Shown piece by piece: positions 41,200 through 49,246 of a DNA stretch of 60,954 nt. A model generated the notes under the pieces. The model made no database searches. It was given only the letters and a program-made list of their open reading frames with translations, and was not told where the DNA came from. The stretch comes from Algoriphagus aquimarinus (GTDB lineage: Bacteria; Bacteroidota; Bacteroidia; Cytophagales; Cyclobacteriaceae), in NCBI RefSeq assembly GCF_900112005.1, contig NZ_FOKK01000022.1, forward strand, positions 1 through 60,954. Direction: 5' to 3'. The number at the start of each line of letters is the position of its first letter. Positions within the stretch are counted from its first letter, which is position 1. The translations under genes and the position numbers were made by a program.

Positions 41200-42849
41200 C
41201 TATTCTTCTTCGTTGTGAAGGTCGGTAGCTAAAGCTAGTTTCTCGGCTTCATCAAATAGCTTGATGGCTTGCAGATAAACTTCATTGATGTCATTAACGA
41301 CTTTATAGAAAGCGCTGTCATCATAAATCTGTCTTCCTAAATGCGCTTTCACCAAGATTTTTAGATATTCTTTAGACTTATTAAAGTCCTTAGAATCAAA
41401 TTCGACTTTGTTCTTCTTGCCGTATTCTACCAATTTAGTAAGCATAGCATCACTCACCATGTAATCCGTATAGTACTGATCCAAAGTCATGTTTTCGAAT
41501 GTGGCTTTGTTTTCATTCACATAGTCAAGAATGAATTCTCTTGAAGCATCAGAATTGAACAGCTTGCTCACATAAGCAGAAGACATGGTAGTGTCCCATG
41601 GTACGAAGTAGTCAGGCATAATTCCTCCGCCACCATAGACTGTGCGCCCTTTGACGGTTTCGTATTTCAGGCTGTCATTGAACTTAACGCTATCTGCAGA
41701 GAAAAACTCTCCATGCTCATATCGCTCTAGCCAGTCTCTTTCGTATGCTTCGTAATTAGCACCATAAGGCTTTTGGATAGATCTGCCAGAAGGAGTGTAA
41801 TATCTAGCAATTGTCAATCGCAACTCTGCTCCATCTGATAAATCGATAGGCATTTGCACTAATCCTTTTCCAAAGGATCTTCTACCCACGATCAAACCTC
41901 TATCATTATCTTGGATTGCTCCGGCTAGAATCTCGGAAGCGGATGCTGAACCTTCATTAACAAGGACGATTACCGGCCCTTCTTCAAACATTCCAGGTTT
42001 GAAAGCATAGGCTTTTTGATTGTACTGCTCTACTTTACCTTCTTGAGAAACGATCAATGCTTTATCGCCCAATAGCTCATCGGCCATATTGATAGCAGCA
42101 CCCATATATCCACCAGGATTTCCTTGAAGGTCAATAACCAATTTCTTCATCCCTTTGCTTTTCAGGTCAGCGATGGATTCTTTGAATTCGTCGTAAGTGG
42201 TCGCTGCAAATCGGGTTACTTTGATGTATCCGATCTCATTGTTGACCATATAAGATGCGTTAATGCTGTATTGAGGGATCTTGTCGCGAGTTATCCTGTA
42301 TTCGATAAGCTCTTTCTGGTTTTTACGCTTCATGTCCACGACTACCACAGAGCCTTTTGGGCCACGTAGTTTTTCGAAAACATCACGGTTAGTCACCCCG
42401 ACACCTGCCATAGTCTCTCCATCTACTCGGATGATCTGGTCACCTGATTGAATGCCTAAAGCCTCTGAAGGCCCACCAGTTAGAGGAGCTACTACATAGA
42501 TCGTATCACGTATAATTCCGAATTCAACTCCAATGCCGTCAAATTCTCCATCAAGCTGGGACTGTACAATAGATGCATCTTTTGCAGGTATATAGCTAGA
42601 GTGTGGATCTAGGTGCTCAAGCATTTTGGTGACACCATATTCCACCAATTCGTTGGTGTTGACACTGTCCACATAATCTCTGTTGACGTAGGTCATTATT
42701 TCCTGCAGCTTATAAAGTGCAGCCCTTAGATCATTTTGATTTCCTTTTGGCTCAGCAAAAGTTGCCCCGATCCAGATACCTGCAGATATGGCAAGCGCCA
42801 ATATTATAGGAAGTCTGATTTGGGATTTGGTATTTTTAGTCTCGCTCAC
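41200..42849 (-). CDS. C-terminal processing (S41) protease
   Basis: A 549-residue periplasmic serine protease. An N-terminal signal anchor (RLPIILALAISAGIWIGATF) is followed by a helical region with YVDSVNTNELVEYG, a PDZ domain (LGIQSGDQIIRVDG), then the catalytic Ser in NEGSASASEILAGAIQ and the Lys in GRRSFGKGLVQ. The frame continues upstream without an ATG. The GTG at 42849 gives the family-like start MSETKNTKSQIRLP and has the purine-rich AAAGAGAAAG before it. Confidence 0.92.
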   Translation of the reverse strand: MSETKNTKSQIRLPIILALAISAGIWIGATFAEPKGNQNDLRAALYKLQEIMTYVNRDYVDSVNTNELVEYGVTKMLEHLDPHSSYIPAKDASIVQSQLDGEFDGIGVEFGIIRDTIYVVAPLTGGPSEALGIQSGDQIIRVDGETMAGVGVTNRDVFEKLRGPKGSVVVVDMKRKNQKELIEYRITRDKIPQYSINASYMVNNEIGYIKVTRFAATTYDEFKESIADLKSKGMKKLVIDLQGNPGGYMGAAINMADELLGDKALIVSQEGKVEQYNQKAYAFKPGMFEEGPVIVLVNEGSASASEILAGAIQDNDRGLIVGRRSFGKGLVQMPIDLSDGAELRLTIARYYTPSGRSIQKPYGANYEAYERDWLERYEHGEFFSADSVKFNDSLKYETVKGRTVYGGGGIMPDYFVPWDTTMSSAYVSKLFNSDASREFILDYVNENKATFENMTLDQYYTDYMVSDAMLTKLVEYGKKNKVEFDSKDFNKSKEYLKILVKAHLGRQIYDDSAFYKVVNDINEVYLQAIKLFDEAEKLALATDLHNEEE

Positions 42850-43005
42850 AGCTTTCTCTTTCAGTTGGTTATTGTCTTTATTGTTACTGTAAATTACCCA
42901 ATTTTGCCCTCTTTCTGGGTAGTCATTTGATAAATCTATCAAATGTTTATACGAGGGGTGAGTATAATGGCTCAATTTATTCCCCTTTTTTCTGTTAAAA
43001 AAAAT

Positions 43006-43013
43006 TATTTTTG
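43006..43013 (+). promoter_or_regulatory. -7 promoter element for the hemerythrin-like gene
   Basis: TATTTTTG fits TAnnTTTG, 4 nt before the ATG at 43018. This implies a leaderless or nearly leaderless transcript, or that the true start is further downstream. Confidence 0.45.
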
Positions 43014-43017
43014 CAAG

Positions 43018-43776
43018 ATGCGAACCGAAGGCGATTTTGAAAAGGCACTTGTAGGCGACTTAGTTTCTGAAAACTATGTCTTTGCTTCTGTGTTGCATTA
43101 TTTCGGAATCAGCTTCTATCAATACCCAACAGAGTCACTGGAAGTGGTTTGTAAAAAGCATAGAGTTCATTCCAGTCAACTAATAACAGAATTGGAGTCT
43201 TGGGCTCAGAGAAAAGAACCTTCCAATGAGGAGCTTTACCTGAATCCTATCGAGGTCTTGGTCGCATATTTGAAAAAGAAGCATTACTATTTTGTGCGGC
43301 AAGAATTACCTTTTCTTTCCAATATCATCTCTGGAATAGACCCAGAGCCTAAGTTTGCTTCCTTGATGGCGGACCTTCGAATTATGTTTCCATTATTTGT
43401 GGAAGATTTCATTCACCATATTCATGAAGAAGAAAGCAGGCTGTTCAAGAGGATAGAATTGCTTCAGGATATTGAGGAAAATAGGTTTTCGCTGAATGAT
43501 GCGATCACAATTTTGGAGAGAGATCCGATTCACATGCTAGCAGATCAGCATGAGATTCATGATGATGAAATGGAGGGGATCAGAAAGTTGACTGCTGATT
43601 ATTCCTTGGATGAGGATGCTCCGCTAACGATGAAAGTGCTCTATCACGAATTACAGAATTTCGAACAGGAACTTAGAATCCACGCAAAAATCGAAGACGA
43701 ACTTCTTTTCCCTAAAGCTGTAGAGCTGGAAAGGGAGGCTTTGCGCCAATTCAAGAAAAAAACCAGAAAAAACTGA
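43018..43776 (+). CDS. Hemerythrin-domain protein, RIC/ScdA-like
   Basis: A 252-residue cytoplasmic protein. The N-terminal part (about 1-75) resembles the DUF542-like segment of iron-sulfur-cluster repair proteins. The C-terminal hemerythrin helices carry FIHHIHEEESRLFKRI, LADQHEIHDDEM and IHAKIEDELLFPKA, giving the His and Glu residues expected for a di-iron site. Relatives repair Fe-S clusters after nitrosative or oxidative damage. The frame extends upstream, but 43018 gives the conserved start. It abuts ruvX. Confidence 0.82.
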   Translation: MRTEGDFEKALVGDLVSENYVFASVLHYFGISFYQYPTESLEVVCKKHRVHSSQLITELESWAQRKEPSNEELYLNPIEVLVAYLKKKHYYFVRQELPFLSNIISGIDPEPKFASLMADLRIMFPLFVEDFIHHIHEEESRLFKRIELLQDIEENRFSLNDAITILERDPIHMLADQHEIHDDEMEGIRKLTADYSLDEDAPLTMKVLYHELQNFEQELRIHAKIEDELLFPKAVELEREALRQFKKKTRKN

Positions 43777-44189
43777 TGCCCAGAATACTCGCAATTGACC
43801 TGGGAACCAAAAGAACCGGTCTAGCTGTTACCGATACCTTGAAAATGTTAGCTAATCCTTTGGAGACAATAGAGACGTCTACCTTGATTGATTACGTGAA
43901 AAGATACTGTGAAAAAGAAGAGGTGGATACCTTGGTTCTTGGTTATCCAACCCGATTGAATGGGCAGGACAATGAGATGACTCCAAAAGTGATCACCATG
44001 AAGGATAGGCTTTCGAAGGCTTTTCCTGATAAAAAAATAGAACTCGTCGATGAGCGGTTCACTTCTAAGATGGCCATGCAGAGCATGATTACCATGGGAA
44101 GTAAAAAGAAAGACAGAAAAGAAAAAGCCGGAAACCTGGACAAGGTGAGCGCGGCAATTATTCTACAATCCTATTTAGAGAGACAATGA
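43776..44189 (+). CDS. ruvX: Putative pre-16S rRNA nuclease / Holliday junction resolvase YqgF
   Basis: A 137-residue RNase H-like nuclease. Catalytic Asp in LAIDLGTKRTGLAVTD, second motif LVLGYPTRLNGQ and third VDERFTSKMA are all present. It matures the 5' end of 16S rRNA in E. coli (YqgF) and was originally named a Holliday junction resolvase. Its ATG overlaps the preceding stop by 1 nt and it overlaps def by 4 nt, in a compact operon. Confidence 0.93.
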   Translation: MPRILAIDLGTKRTGLAVTDTLKMLANPLETIETSTLIDYVKRYCEKEEVDTLVLGYPTRLNGQDNEMTPKVITMKDRLSKAFPDKKIELVDERFTSKMAMQSMITMGSKKKDRKEKAGNLDKVSAAIILQSYLERQ

Positions 44190-44740
44190 TTTACCCTATA
44201 GTTGCTTACGGTAACCCGATTTTGAAGAAAGAAGCCGAGGAAATTACCGAAGGAACCGAGCTCGATGAGCTGATCAAGAATATGTTTTCAACAATGGACA
44301 ACGCCAGTGGCGTAGGTCTTGCAGCGCCCCAAATTAATCAGGGGATTAGTCTTTTTGTGATCGACAGCACCTTAATGCTGGATGAAGAGGATGAGGAAGT
44401 CGGTATTCGACGGGTATTTATCAATCCTATAATTTTGGATGAATATGGAGATGATTATAGTTTTGAAGAAGGCTGTTTGAGTATTCCTGAAGTTCGCGCA
44501 GAAATCACCCGTCCTGAGACCTTGACGATCGAGTATTACGATGAAAACTGGAATCTGAAAGAGGAGGAATTCTCAGGAATGACCGCTCGTGTGATTCAGC
44601 ACGAGTATGATCACTTGGAAGGAATTCTATTTGTGGATTATTTGAAAGGCCTCAAGAAACGACTGGTGAAATCTAAACTGATCGATGTCAGTAAAGGCAA
44701 AATCTCCACAGATTACCGAATGATCTATCCTCTGAAATGA
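44186..44740 (+). CDS. def: Peptide deformylase
   Basis: A 184-residue metalloenzyme that removes the formyl group from nascent proteins. All three motifs are intact: GVGLAAPQ (42-49), EEGCLS with ligand C97, and QHEYDHLEG with HEYDH (139-143). It overlaps ruvX and the amidase gene by 4 nt each. Confidence 0.97.
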   Translation: MIYPIVAYGNPILKKEAEEITEGTELDELIKNMFSTMDNASGVGLAAPQINQGISLFVIDSTLMLDEEDEEVGIRRVFINPIILDEYGDDYSFEEGCLSIPEVRAEITRPETLTIEYYDENWNLKEEEFSGMTARVIQHEYDHLEGILFVDYLKGLKKRLVKSKLIDVSKGKISTDYRMIYPLK

Positions 44741-45534
44741 TCAAAACTCCCCAACTCAAAATAGCGCTGGTACAAACCAACCTTTATTGGAAAAATAAAG
44801 TGGCAAATCTGGCGATGCTGGAAGAGAAAATGTGGGAGATAGCTAATGAAGTGGATTTGATTATCCTGCCTGAAATGTTCCCGACGGGATTTAGCATGGA
44901 TACGGCTGAACTTGCTGAGCCGATGAATCTGAACGTTTGCAAGTGGATGGTTCAAATGGCAACGCAAAAGAAAACAACTATTACTGGGAGCGCGATCATC
45001 CAAGTAGCTGGTAAGTACTATAATCGCCTGCTTTGGGTAAGTCCAGATGGAACAATTCAGCATTACGACAAGCGACATCTTTTTCGGATGGCGGATGAGG
45101 ATCAGTCTTTTTCCGCGGGAGAAAGCTTGCCGATTTTTGAGCTGAATGGCTGGAAGATTTGTCCGCAGGTTTGTTATGATCTGAGATTTCCTATCTGGTC
45201 TAGAAATAGAATGATCGACGGGAAACTGGCTTACGATCTGATTTTTTATGTGGCGTCATGGCCTGCGGCTAGAGTTTCAGCTTGGGATGCACTTTTGCCT
45301 GCCAGAGCGATTGAAAATTTGGCTTATTCCATAGGAGTGAATCGAGTAGACGAAGACGGCAATGGGATAAAGTATAACGGACATTCTGCTGCTTATGACT
45401 ATAAAGGTAATCAGATTGAGTTTTTAGGGGAAAGTGAAAAGATCACTGTATTGACTTTGGATGCAGAGGAACTCGATTCCTATAGAGAGAAATTTCCAGC
45501 TTGGATGGATTCGGATGACTTTGTTGTCAAATAA
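44737..45534 (+). CDS. Nitrilase-family omega-amidase (YafV-like)
   Basis: A 265-residue carbon-nitrogen hydrolase. The catalytic triad is E46 (LPEMF), K112 (HYDKRHLF) and C146 (QVCYDLRFP). The last motif is that of omega-amidases, which hydrolyse 2-oxoglutaramate and 2-oxosuccinamate produced by transaminases. It overlaps def by 4 nt, so it is translationally coupled to it. Confidence 0.9.
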   Translation: MIKTPQLKIALVQTNLYWKNKVANLAMLEEKMWEIANEVDLIILPEMFPTGFSMDTAELAEPMNLNVCKWMVQMATQKKTTITGSAIIQVAGKYYNRLLWVSPDGTIQHYDKRHLFRMADEDQSFSAGESLPIFELNGWKICPQVCYDLRFPIWSRNRMIDGKLAYDLIFYVASWPAARVSAWDALLPARAIENLAYSIGVNRVDEDGNGIKYNGHSAAYDYKGNQIEFLGESEKITVLTLDAEELDSYREKFPAWMDSDDFVVK

Positions 45535-45884
45535 AATCTATGCTTCCTTTCTACTTGAAAAAGTAAAAACCGTCTTTATGTATGCTGAACATTAGCATGG
45601 ACGACACTTCGGTCACCCGTCTTCGGTCTTCGGCCTGAACAAACAAAGGAAAGAAGGAGAATGATGAAGTAGAGTGCTTTAATATCAAGTAATCCTTTTT
45701 TCAGACACTCAGTACTTTACGCGAGCGGAATTTGAAACAAGGATATTTTGCGTATTTTAGCCCCAATATTTTAAGACCCTGTTTCCTCTTTTTTCCAATC
45801 CAAATACATTTTGAAATGGATCTGACCTAGCTAGGTCAATTGAAGGCTCAGGGTATAACATGTCTTTTTAGAACTCTTAAAACC
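45535..45884 (+). other. Intergenic region before icd
   Basis: About 350 bp with no credible gene. It contains the low-complexity CTTCGG-rich stretch 45607-45640 (three CTTCGG copies), the small hairpin ATGCTGAACATTAGCAT (45581-45597), and presumably the icd promoter. TATTTTG near 45748 is one base short of the consensus. Confidence 0.4.
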
Positions 45885-48116
45885 ATGAGTAATCAAACTC
45901 CAAAAATCCTTTATACGCTGACTGACGAAGCTCCGGCTTTAGCTACGTATTCCTTATTGCCGATTGTAGAAGCATTTACTAAATCTGCCGGTGTATCGGT
46001 AGAGACTCGTGATATTTCTCTTTCCGCCAGAATCATCTCTAATTTCTCTGCATTCCTGACACCAGAACAGCAGATGCCAGATACTTTGGCAGAATTAGGT
46101 GATATCGCAAAAACTCCAGAAGCAAATATTGTAAAGCTTCCGAATATCTCTGCATCTGTTCCACAGCTTAAAGCTGCGATCAAGGAACTTCAGTCTCAGG
46201 GATATGCCCTTCCTGAATATCCGGAAGAGCCAAAAACTGAAGAAGAGAAAAGCATAAAAAGCAAATACGACAAGATCAAAGGTTCTGCAGTGAACCCTGT
46301 GCTTCGTGAGGGTAATTCTGACCGAAGAGCACCTCTAGCAGTGAAAGAATACGCCAGAAAGCATCCACACTCCATGGGTAAATGGTCTGCTGATTCTAAA
46401 ACTCATGTGGATAGCATGACAGAGGGAGATTTTTACGGTAGTGAAAAATCCCATACTATGGCTGATGCAGCTATTATTTCTATTGAGTTGCATGGAGCAG
46501 ATGGAAGAAAAGAGATACTTAAGTCTGGCTTGAATATACTTGCTGGTGAAGTGATCGATGCGTCTACCTTGAGTATTTCTGCTTTGACGGCATTTCTAAG
46601 AAAAGCAAAAGCTGAGGCAAAATTGCAAGGAGTTCTTTTCTCCATTCATATGAAAGCAACCATGATGAAGGTATCTGATCCTATCATCTTTGGTCATGCT
46701 GTGAAAGTGTTTTTTGAGCCTGTTTTTGCCAAGCATGCAGCTACATTTAATGAAGTTGGGATCGATGTGAATAATGGATTTGGAGATTTGATTTCCAATC
46801 TTGATAAACTTTCTATTCCAAAAAGAACCGAAGTTGAAGCTGACATAGCAGCTTGTCTTGCCGATAGCCCAGACTTAGCTATGGTGAATTCTGACAAGGG
46901 AATCACCAATCTACATGTACCAAGTGATGTGATTATCGATGCTTCTATGCCTGCGATGATCAGAACTTCTGGTCAGATGTGGAACAAGGCTGGCAAACTT
47001 CAGGATACTAAAGCGATTATTCCAGATAGATCTTATGCGGGTGTTTACGAAGCTACGATCAACTTCTGTAAAGCTCATGGAGCATTCGATCCATCTACTA
47101 TGGGTTCTGTTCCTAACGTGGGTCTGATGGCTCAGAAAGCTGAAGAGTATGGCTCACACGATAAAACTTTTGAGGTTCCTTTTGCCGGAACTGTAAAAGT
47201 TTTGGATCAAAACGGTATCGAAATCTTCTCGCATAATGTGGAGGCTGGGGATATCTGGAGAATGTGTCAGACTAAAGATGCTCCGATTCAGGACTGGGTG
47301 AAATTAGCTGTGACGAGAGCGAGACTTTCTGCTACACCAGCTATCTTTTGGTTAGATCCAAACAGAGCGCATGATGCAGAATTGATCAAAAAAGTAAATA
47401 AATACTTGCTAGATCATGATCAGACTGGATTGGAGATTTCAATCCTTTCTCCTATAGAAGCTACTAATCTTTCTTTGGCGAGAATCAAAGAAGGTATGGA
47501 CACCATCTCTGTGACAGGTAACGTGTTAAGGGATTACTTAACTGACTTGTTCCCGATTCTGGAATTGGGTACTTCCGCCAAAATGCTATCTATTGTTCCG
47601 TTGATGAATGGTGGAGGTTTGTTTGAGACTGGAGCTGGAGGTTCTGCACCTAAGCATGTGGAGCAGTTTGTGAATGAAGGTCACTTGCGTTGGGATTCTT
47701 TAGGTGAGTTCCTTGCCTTGGCAGTTTCCTTGGAGCATTTGGGACAAACATTCCATAACGATAAAGCATTGCTACTGGGTGAGACGCTTGATCAGGCGAC
47801 TGGCAAATGGTTGGAAAACGATAAGTCTCCAGCAAGAGTTGTAGGCAAATTGGATAATAGAGGAAGTCATTTCTACATCGCATTATATTGGGCAGAAGCT
47901 CTTGCTGCGCAAAATAAGGATGCCGATCTGAAAGCTAAGTTCACGGTGCTAGCTTCAGCATTGGAGGCTCAAGAAACAACTATCGTGAATGAACTGAACG
48001 GTTCTCAAGGTGTGCCAATTAATATTGGTGGCTATTTCAAGCCAAATGCTACATTGGCTTCTGAGGCAATGAGACCAAGTGCAACACTGAATGAAGTGCT
48101 GACAACTTTGGTATAA
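45885..48116 (+). CDS. icd: Monomeric NADP-dependent isocitrate dehydrogenase
   Basis: A 743-residue monomeric type (IDH-II) of isocitrate dehydrogenase, making 2-oxoglutarate and NADPH in the TCA cycle. It starts MSNQTPKILYTLTDEAPALA. Conserved blocks include GNSDRRAPLAVKEYARKHPH, KTHVDSMTEGDFYGSE and WKSGKLQ-type MWNKAGKLQDTKAIIPDR. The upstream frame opens at a TTG and is not conserved. A strong terminator follows. Confidence 0.97.
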   Translation: MSNQTPKILYTLTDEAPALATYSLLPIVEAFTKSAGVSVETRDISLSARIISNFSAFLTPEQQMPDTLAELGDIAKTPEANIVKLPNISASVPQLKAAIKELQSQGYALPEYPEEPKTEEEKSIKSKYDKIKGSAVNPVLREGNSDRRAPLAVKEYARKHPHSMGKWSADSKTHVDSMTEGDFYGSEKSHTMADAAIISIELHGADGRKEILKSGLNILAGEVIDASTLSISALTAFLRKAKAEAKLQGVLFSIHMKATMMKVSDPIIFGHAVKVFFEPVFAKHAATFNEVGIDVNNGFGDLISNLDKLSIPKRTEVEADIAACLADSPDLAMVNSDKGITNLHVPSDVIIDASMPAMIRTSGQMWNKAGKLQDTKAIIPDRSYAGVYEATINFCKAHGAFDPSTMGSVPNVGLMAQKAEEYGSHDKTFEVPFAGTVKVLDQNGIEIFSHNVEAGDIWRMCQTKDAPIQDWVKLAVTRARLSATPAIFWLDPNRAHDAELIKKVNKYLLDHDQTGLEISILSPIEATNLSLARIKEGMDTISVTGNVLRDYLTDLFPILELGTSAKMLSIVPLMNGGGLFETGAGGSAPKHVEQFVNEGHLRWDSLGEFLALAVSLEHLGQTFHNDKALLLGETLDQATGKWLENDKSPARVVGKLDNRGSHFYIALYWAEALAAQNKDADLKAKFTVLASALEAQETTIVNELNGSQGVPINIGGYFKPNATLASEAMRPSATLNEVLTTLV

Positions 48117-48135
48117 GAGAACATTAAAGCTGTAG

Positions 48136-48168
48136 AAAGCCATCCGAGGAATCGGATGGCTTTTTTTG
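48136..48168 (+). terminator. Terminator of icd
   Basis: AAAGCCATCCGA pairs with TCGGATGGCTTT around GGAA, followed by T7. Confidence 0.9.
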
Positions 48169-48303
48169 TTTTTGTTTAAACCACGGTGGACACAGAGTTT
48201 AGCGTAGAGATAACAGAGTGTTTTTTTGGAAATAGAAAATCTAGCCCTCTTTACTTATCAAAATTGTATTTGCCTAAATCAACAATCAAAATTCCGAAGT
48301 CGG

Positions 48304-48380
48304 CTATTCTTCCTCAAAACTCACCTTATTCGCCCGCATAAATTCCCTCTTCCGCCGTTCGTGTCCCACGCATGGCAATA
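48304..48380 (-). pseudogene. Remnant resembling the C terminus of the 54520 protease gene
   Basis: On the minus strand the frame reads CVGHERRKREFMRANK and then VSFEEE before a stop at 48304-48306. The last part matches the C terminus of the trypsin-like protease at 54520 (EFMRANKVSFEEG). The DNA is identical over 38 bp (48309-48346 and 54525-54562) and differs on both sides. It is either a gene scrap, an attachment-site copy, or a dispersed repeat that also forms the end of the protease gene. Confidence 0.55.
48309..48346 (+). repeat. 38-bp direct repeat, copy 1
   Basis: Starts CTTCCTCAAAACTCACC and ends CGCATAAATTCC. It is identical to 54525-54562 in the same orientation, flanking about 6.2 kb. 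Confidence 0.9.
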
Positions 48381-48499
48381 GCAAACGTTAGAAAAGCGTA
48401 GGTATTGAAACTATATTCTCACTTAACACCAAATTCTCGACACTCATACATTGACTAGAAACTTATAAGTTATATTTTCAAACTTAACTTTTTGAGCAA

Positions 48500-49246
48500 A
48501 TGTCAAAATCCATGATTAAAGCGATACTTGTTGATGACGAAAAGCATGCACTAGAAACACTTAAAATGCTTCTGGACCTATACTTTCCCGATAAGTTTGA
48601 AATCCTTGCGATGTGTAATTCTGTGGATCAGGCTGTGCCTGCCATCCAGCAACACGAGCCAGATCTCATTTTTTTGGACATACAGATGCCTCAGAAGAAC
48701 GGGTTCACCTTACTTGAGATCATTCCAAAGCGTAATTTTGAGGTGATTTTCACTACTGCTTATAAGGATCATGCGATTCCAGCATTTAAACATGCTGCTT
48801 TTGATTATTTACTGAAGCCGATTGATACCGTTGAATTGCAAAAGACAATCGTACGATTTGAGGAAAAGAGAAAACCGAATGCTATCGAGGAAACGCTTCA
48901 GAGTATCAAAAAGCAGATCAATTCCCATAATATTATTGATCTGAATATGCAGGAGACGATAGAGTACGTGGATTTGGATGATATTCTTTATCTCAAAGCA
49001 GAAGGGAATTACACTAGGTTTCACTTGGAAGGCGAAAAGCAATTGTTGCTTTCCAAGCCTATAGGCTATTACAAAAAACGGTTTGAAGAGAGTAATCTTT
49101 TTGTTAGAATTCACCATTCCTTCTTAGCCAATTCTACTAAATTCCTTAGGTATGATAAGAAGGAGGGATTTATGATTTTGAGAAATGGTGAAAAAATATC
49201 TGTGTCTGTGAGAAAGAGTACATCCTTGAATAATGGGTTTTATTAA
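48500..49246 (+). CDS. LytTR-family response regulator
   Basis: A 248-residue regulator. The receiver domain (about 5-125) has acidic residues D12-D13 and the phosphoacceptor D60 in LIFLDIQMP, with Thr and Lys in FTTAYKDHA and YLLKPID. The LytTR DNA-binding domain (about 145-245) contains ILYLKAEGNYTRFHLEG and VRIHHSFLAN. It overlaps the following histidine-kinase gene by 14 nt, so they form a two-component system. Confidence 0.95.
   Translation: MSKSMIKAILVDDEKHALETLKMLLDLYFPDKFEILAMCNSVDQAVPAIQQHEPDLIFLDIQMPQKNGFTLLEIIPKRNFEVIFTTAYKDHAIPAFKHAAFDYLLKPIDTVELQKTIVRFEEKRKPNAIEETLQSIKKQINSHNIIDLNMQETIEYVDLDDILYLKAEGNYTRFHLEGEKQLLLSKPIGYYKKRFEESNLFVRIHHSFLANSTKFLRYDKKEGFMILRNGEKISVSVRKSTSLNNGFY

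Larger units (their letters stand above)
48169..48499 (+). other. Intergenic region with degraded repeats before the LytTR gene
   Basis: No intact gene. It contains a degenerate CACAGAG-type repeat (48182-48222), the remnant described at 48304, and an AT-rich stretch (48420-48499) likely to hold the promoter of the two-component operon. Confidence 0.45.

Noticed and set aside
48182..48222. CRISPR-like repeat (CACAGAG units)
   Set aside because: Units are short and irregular without spacers of constant size; fits degraded intergenic repeat.
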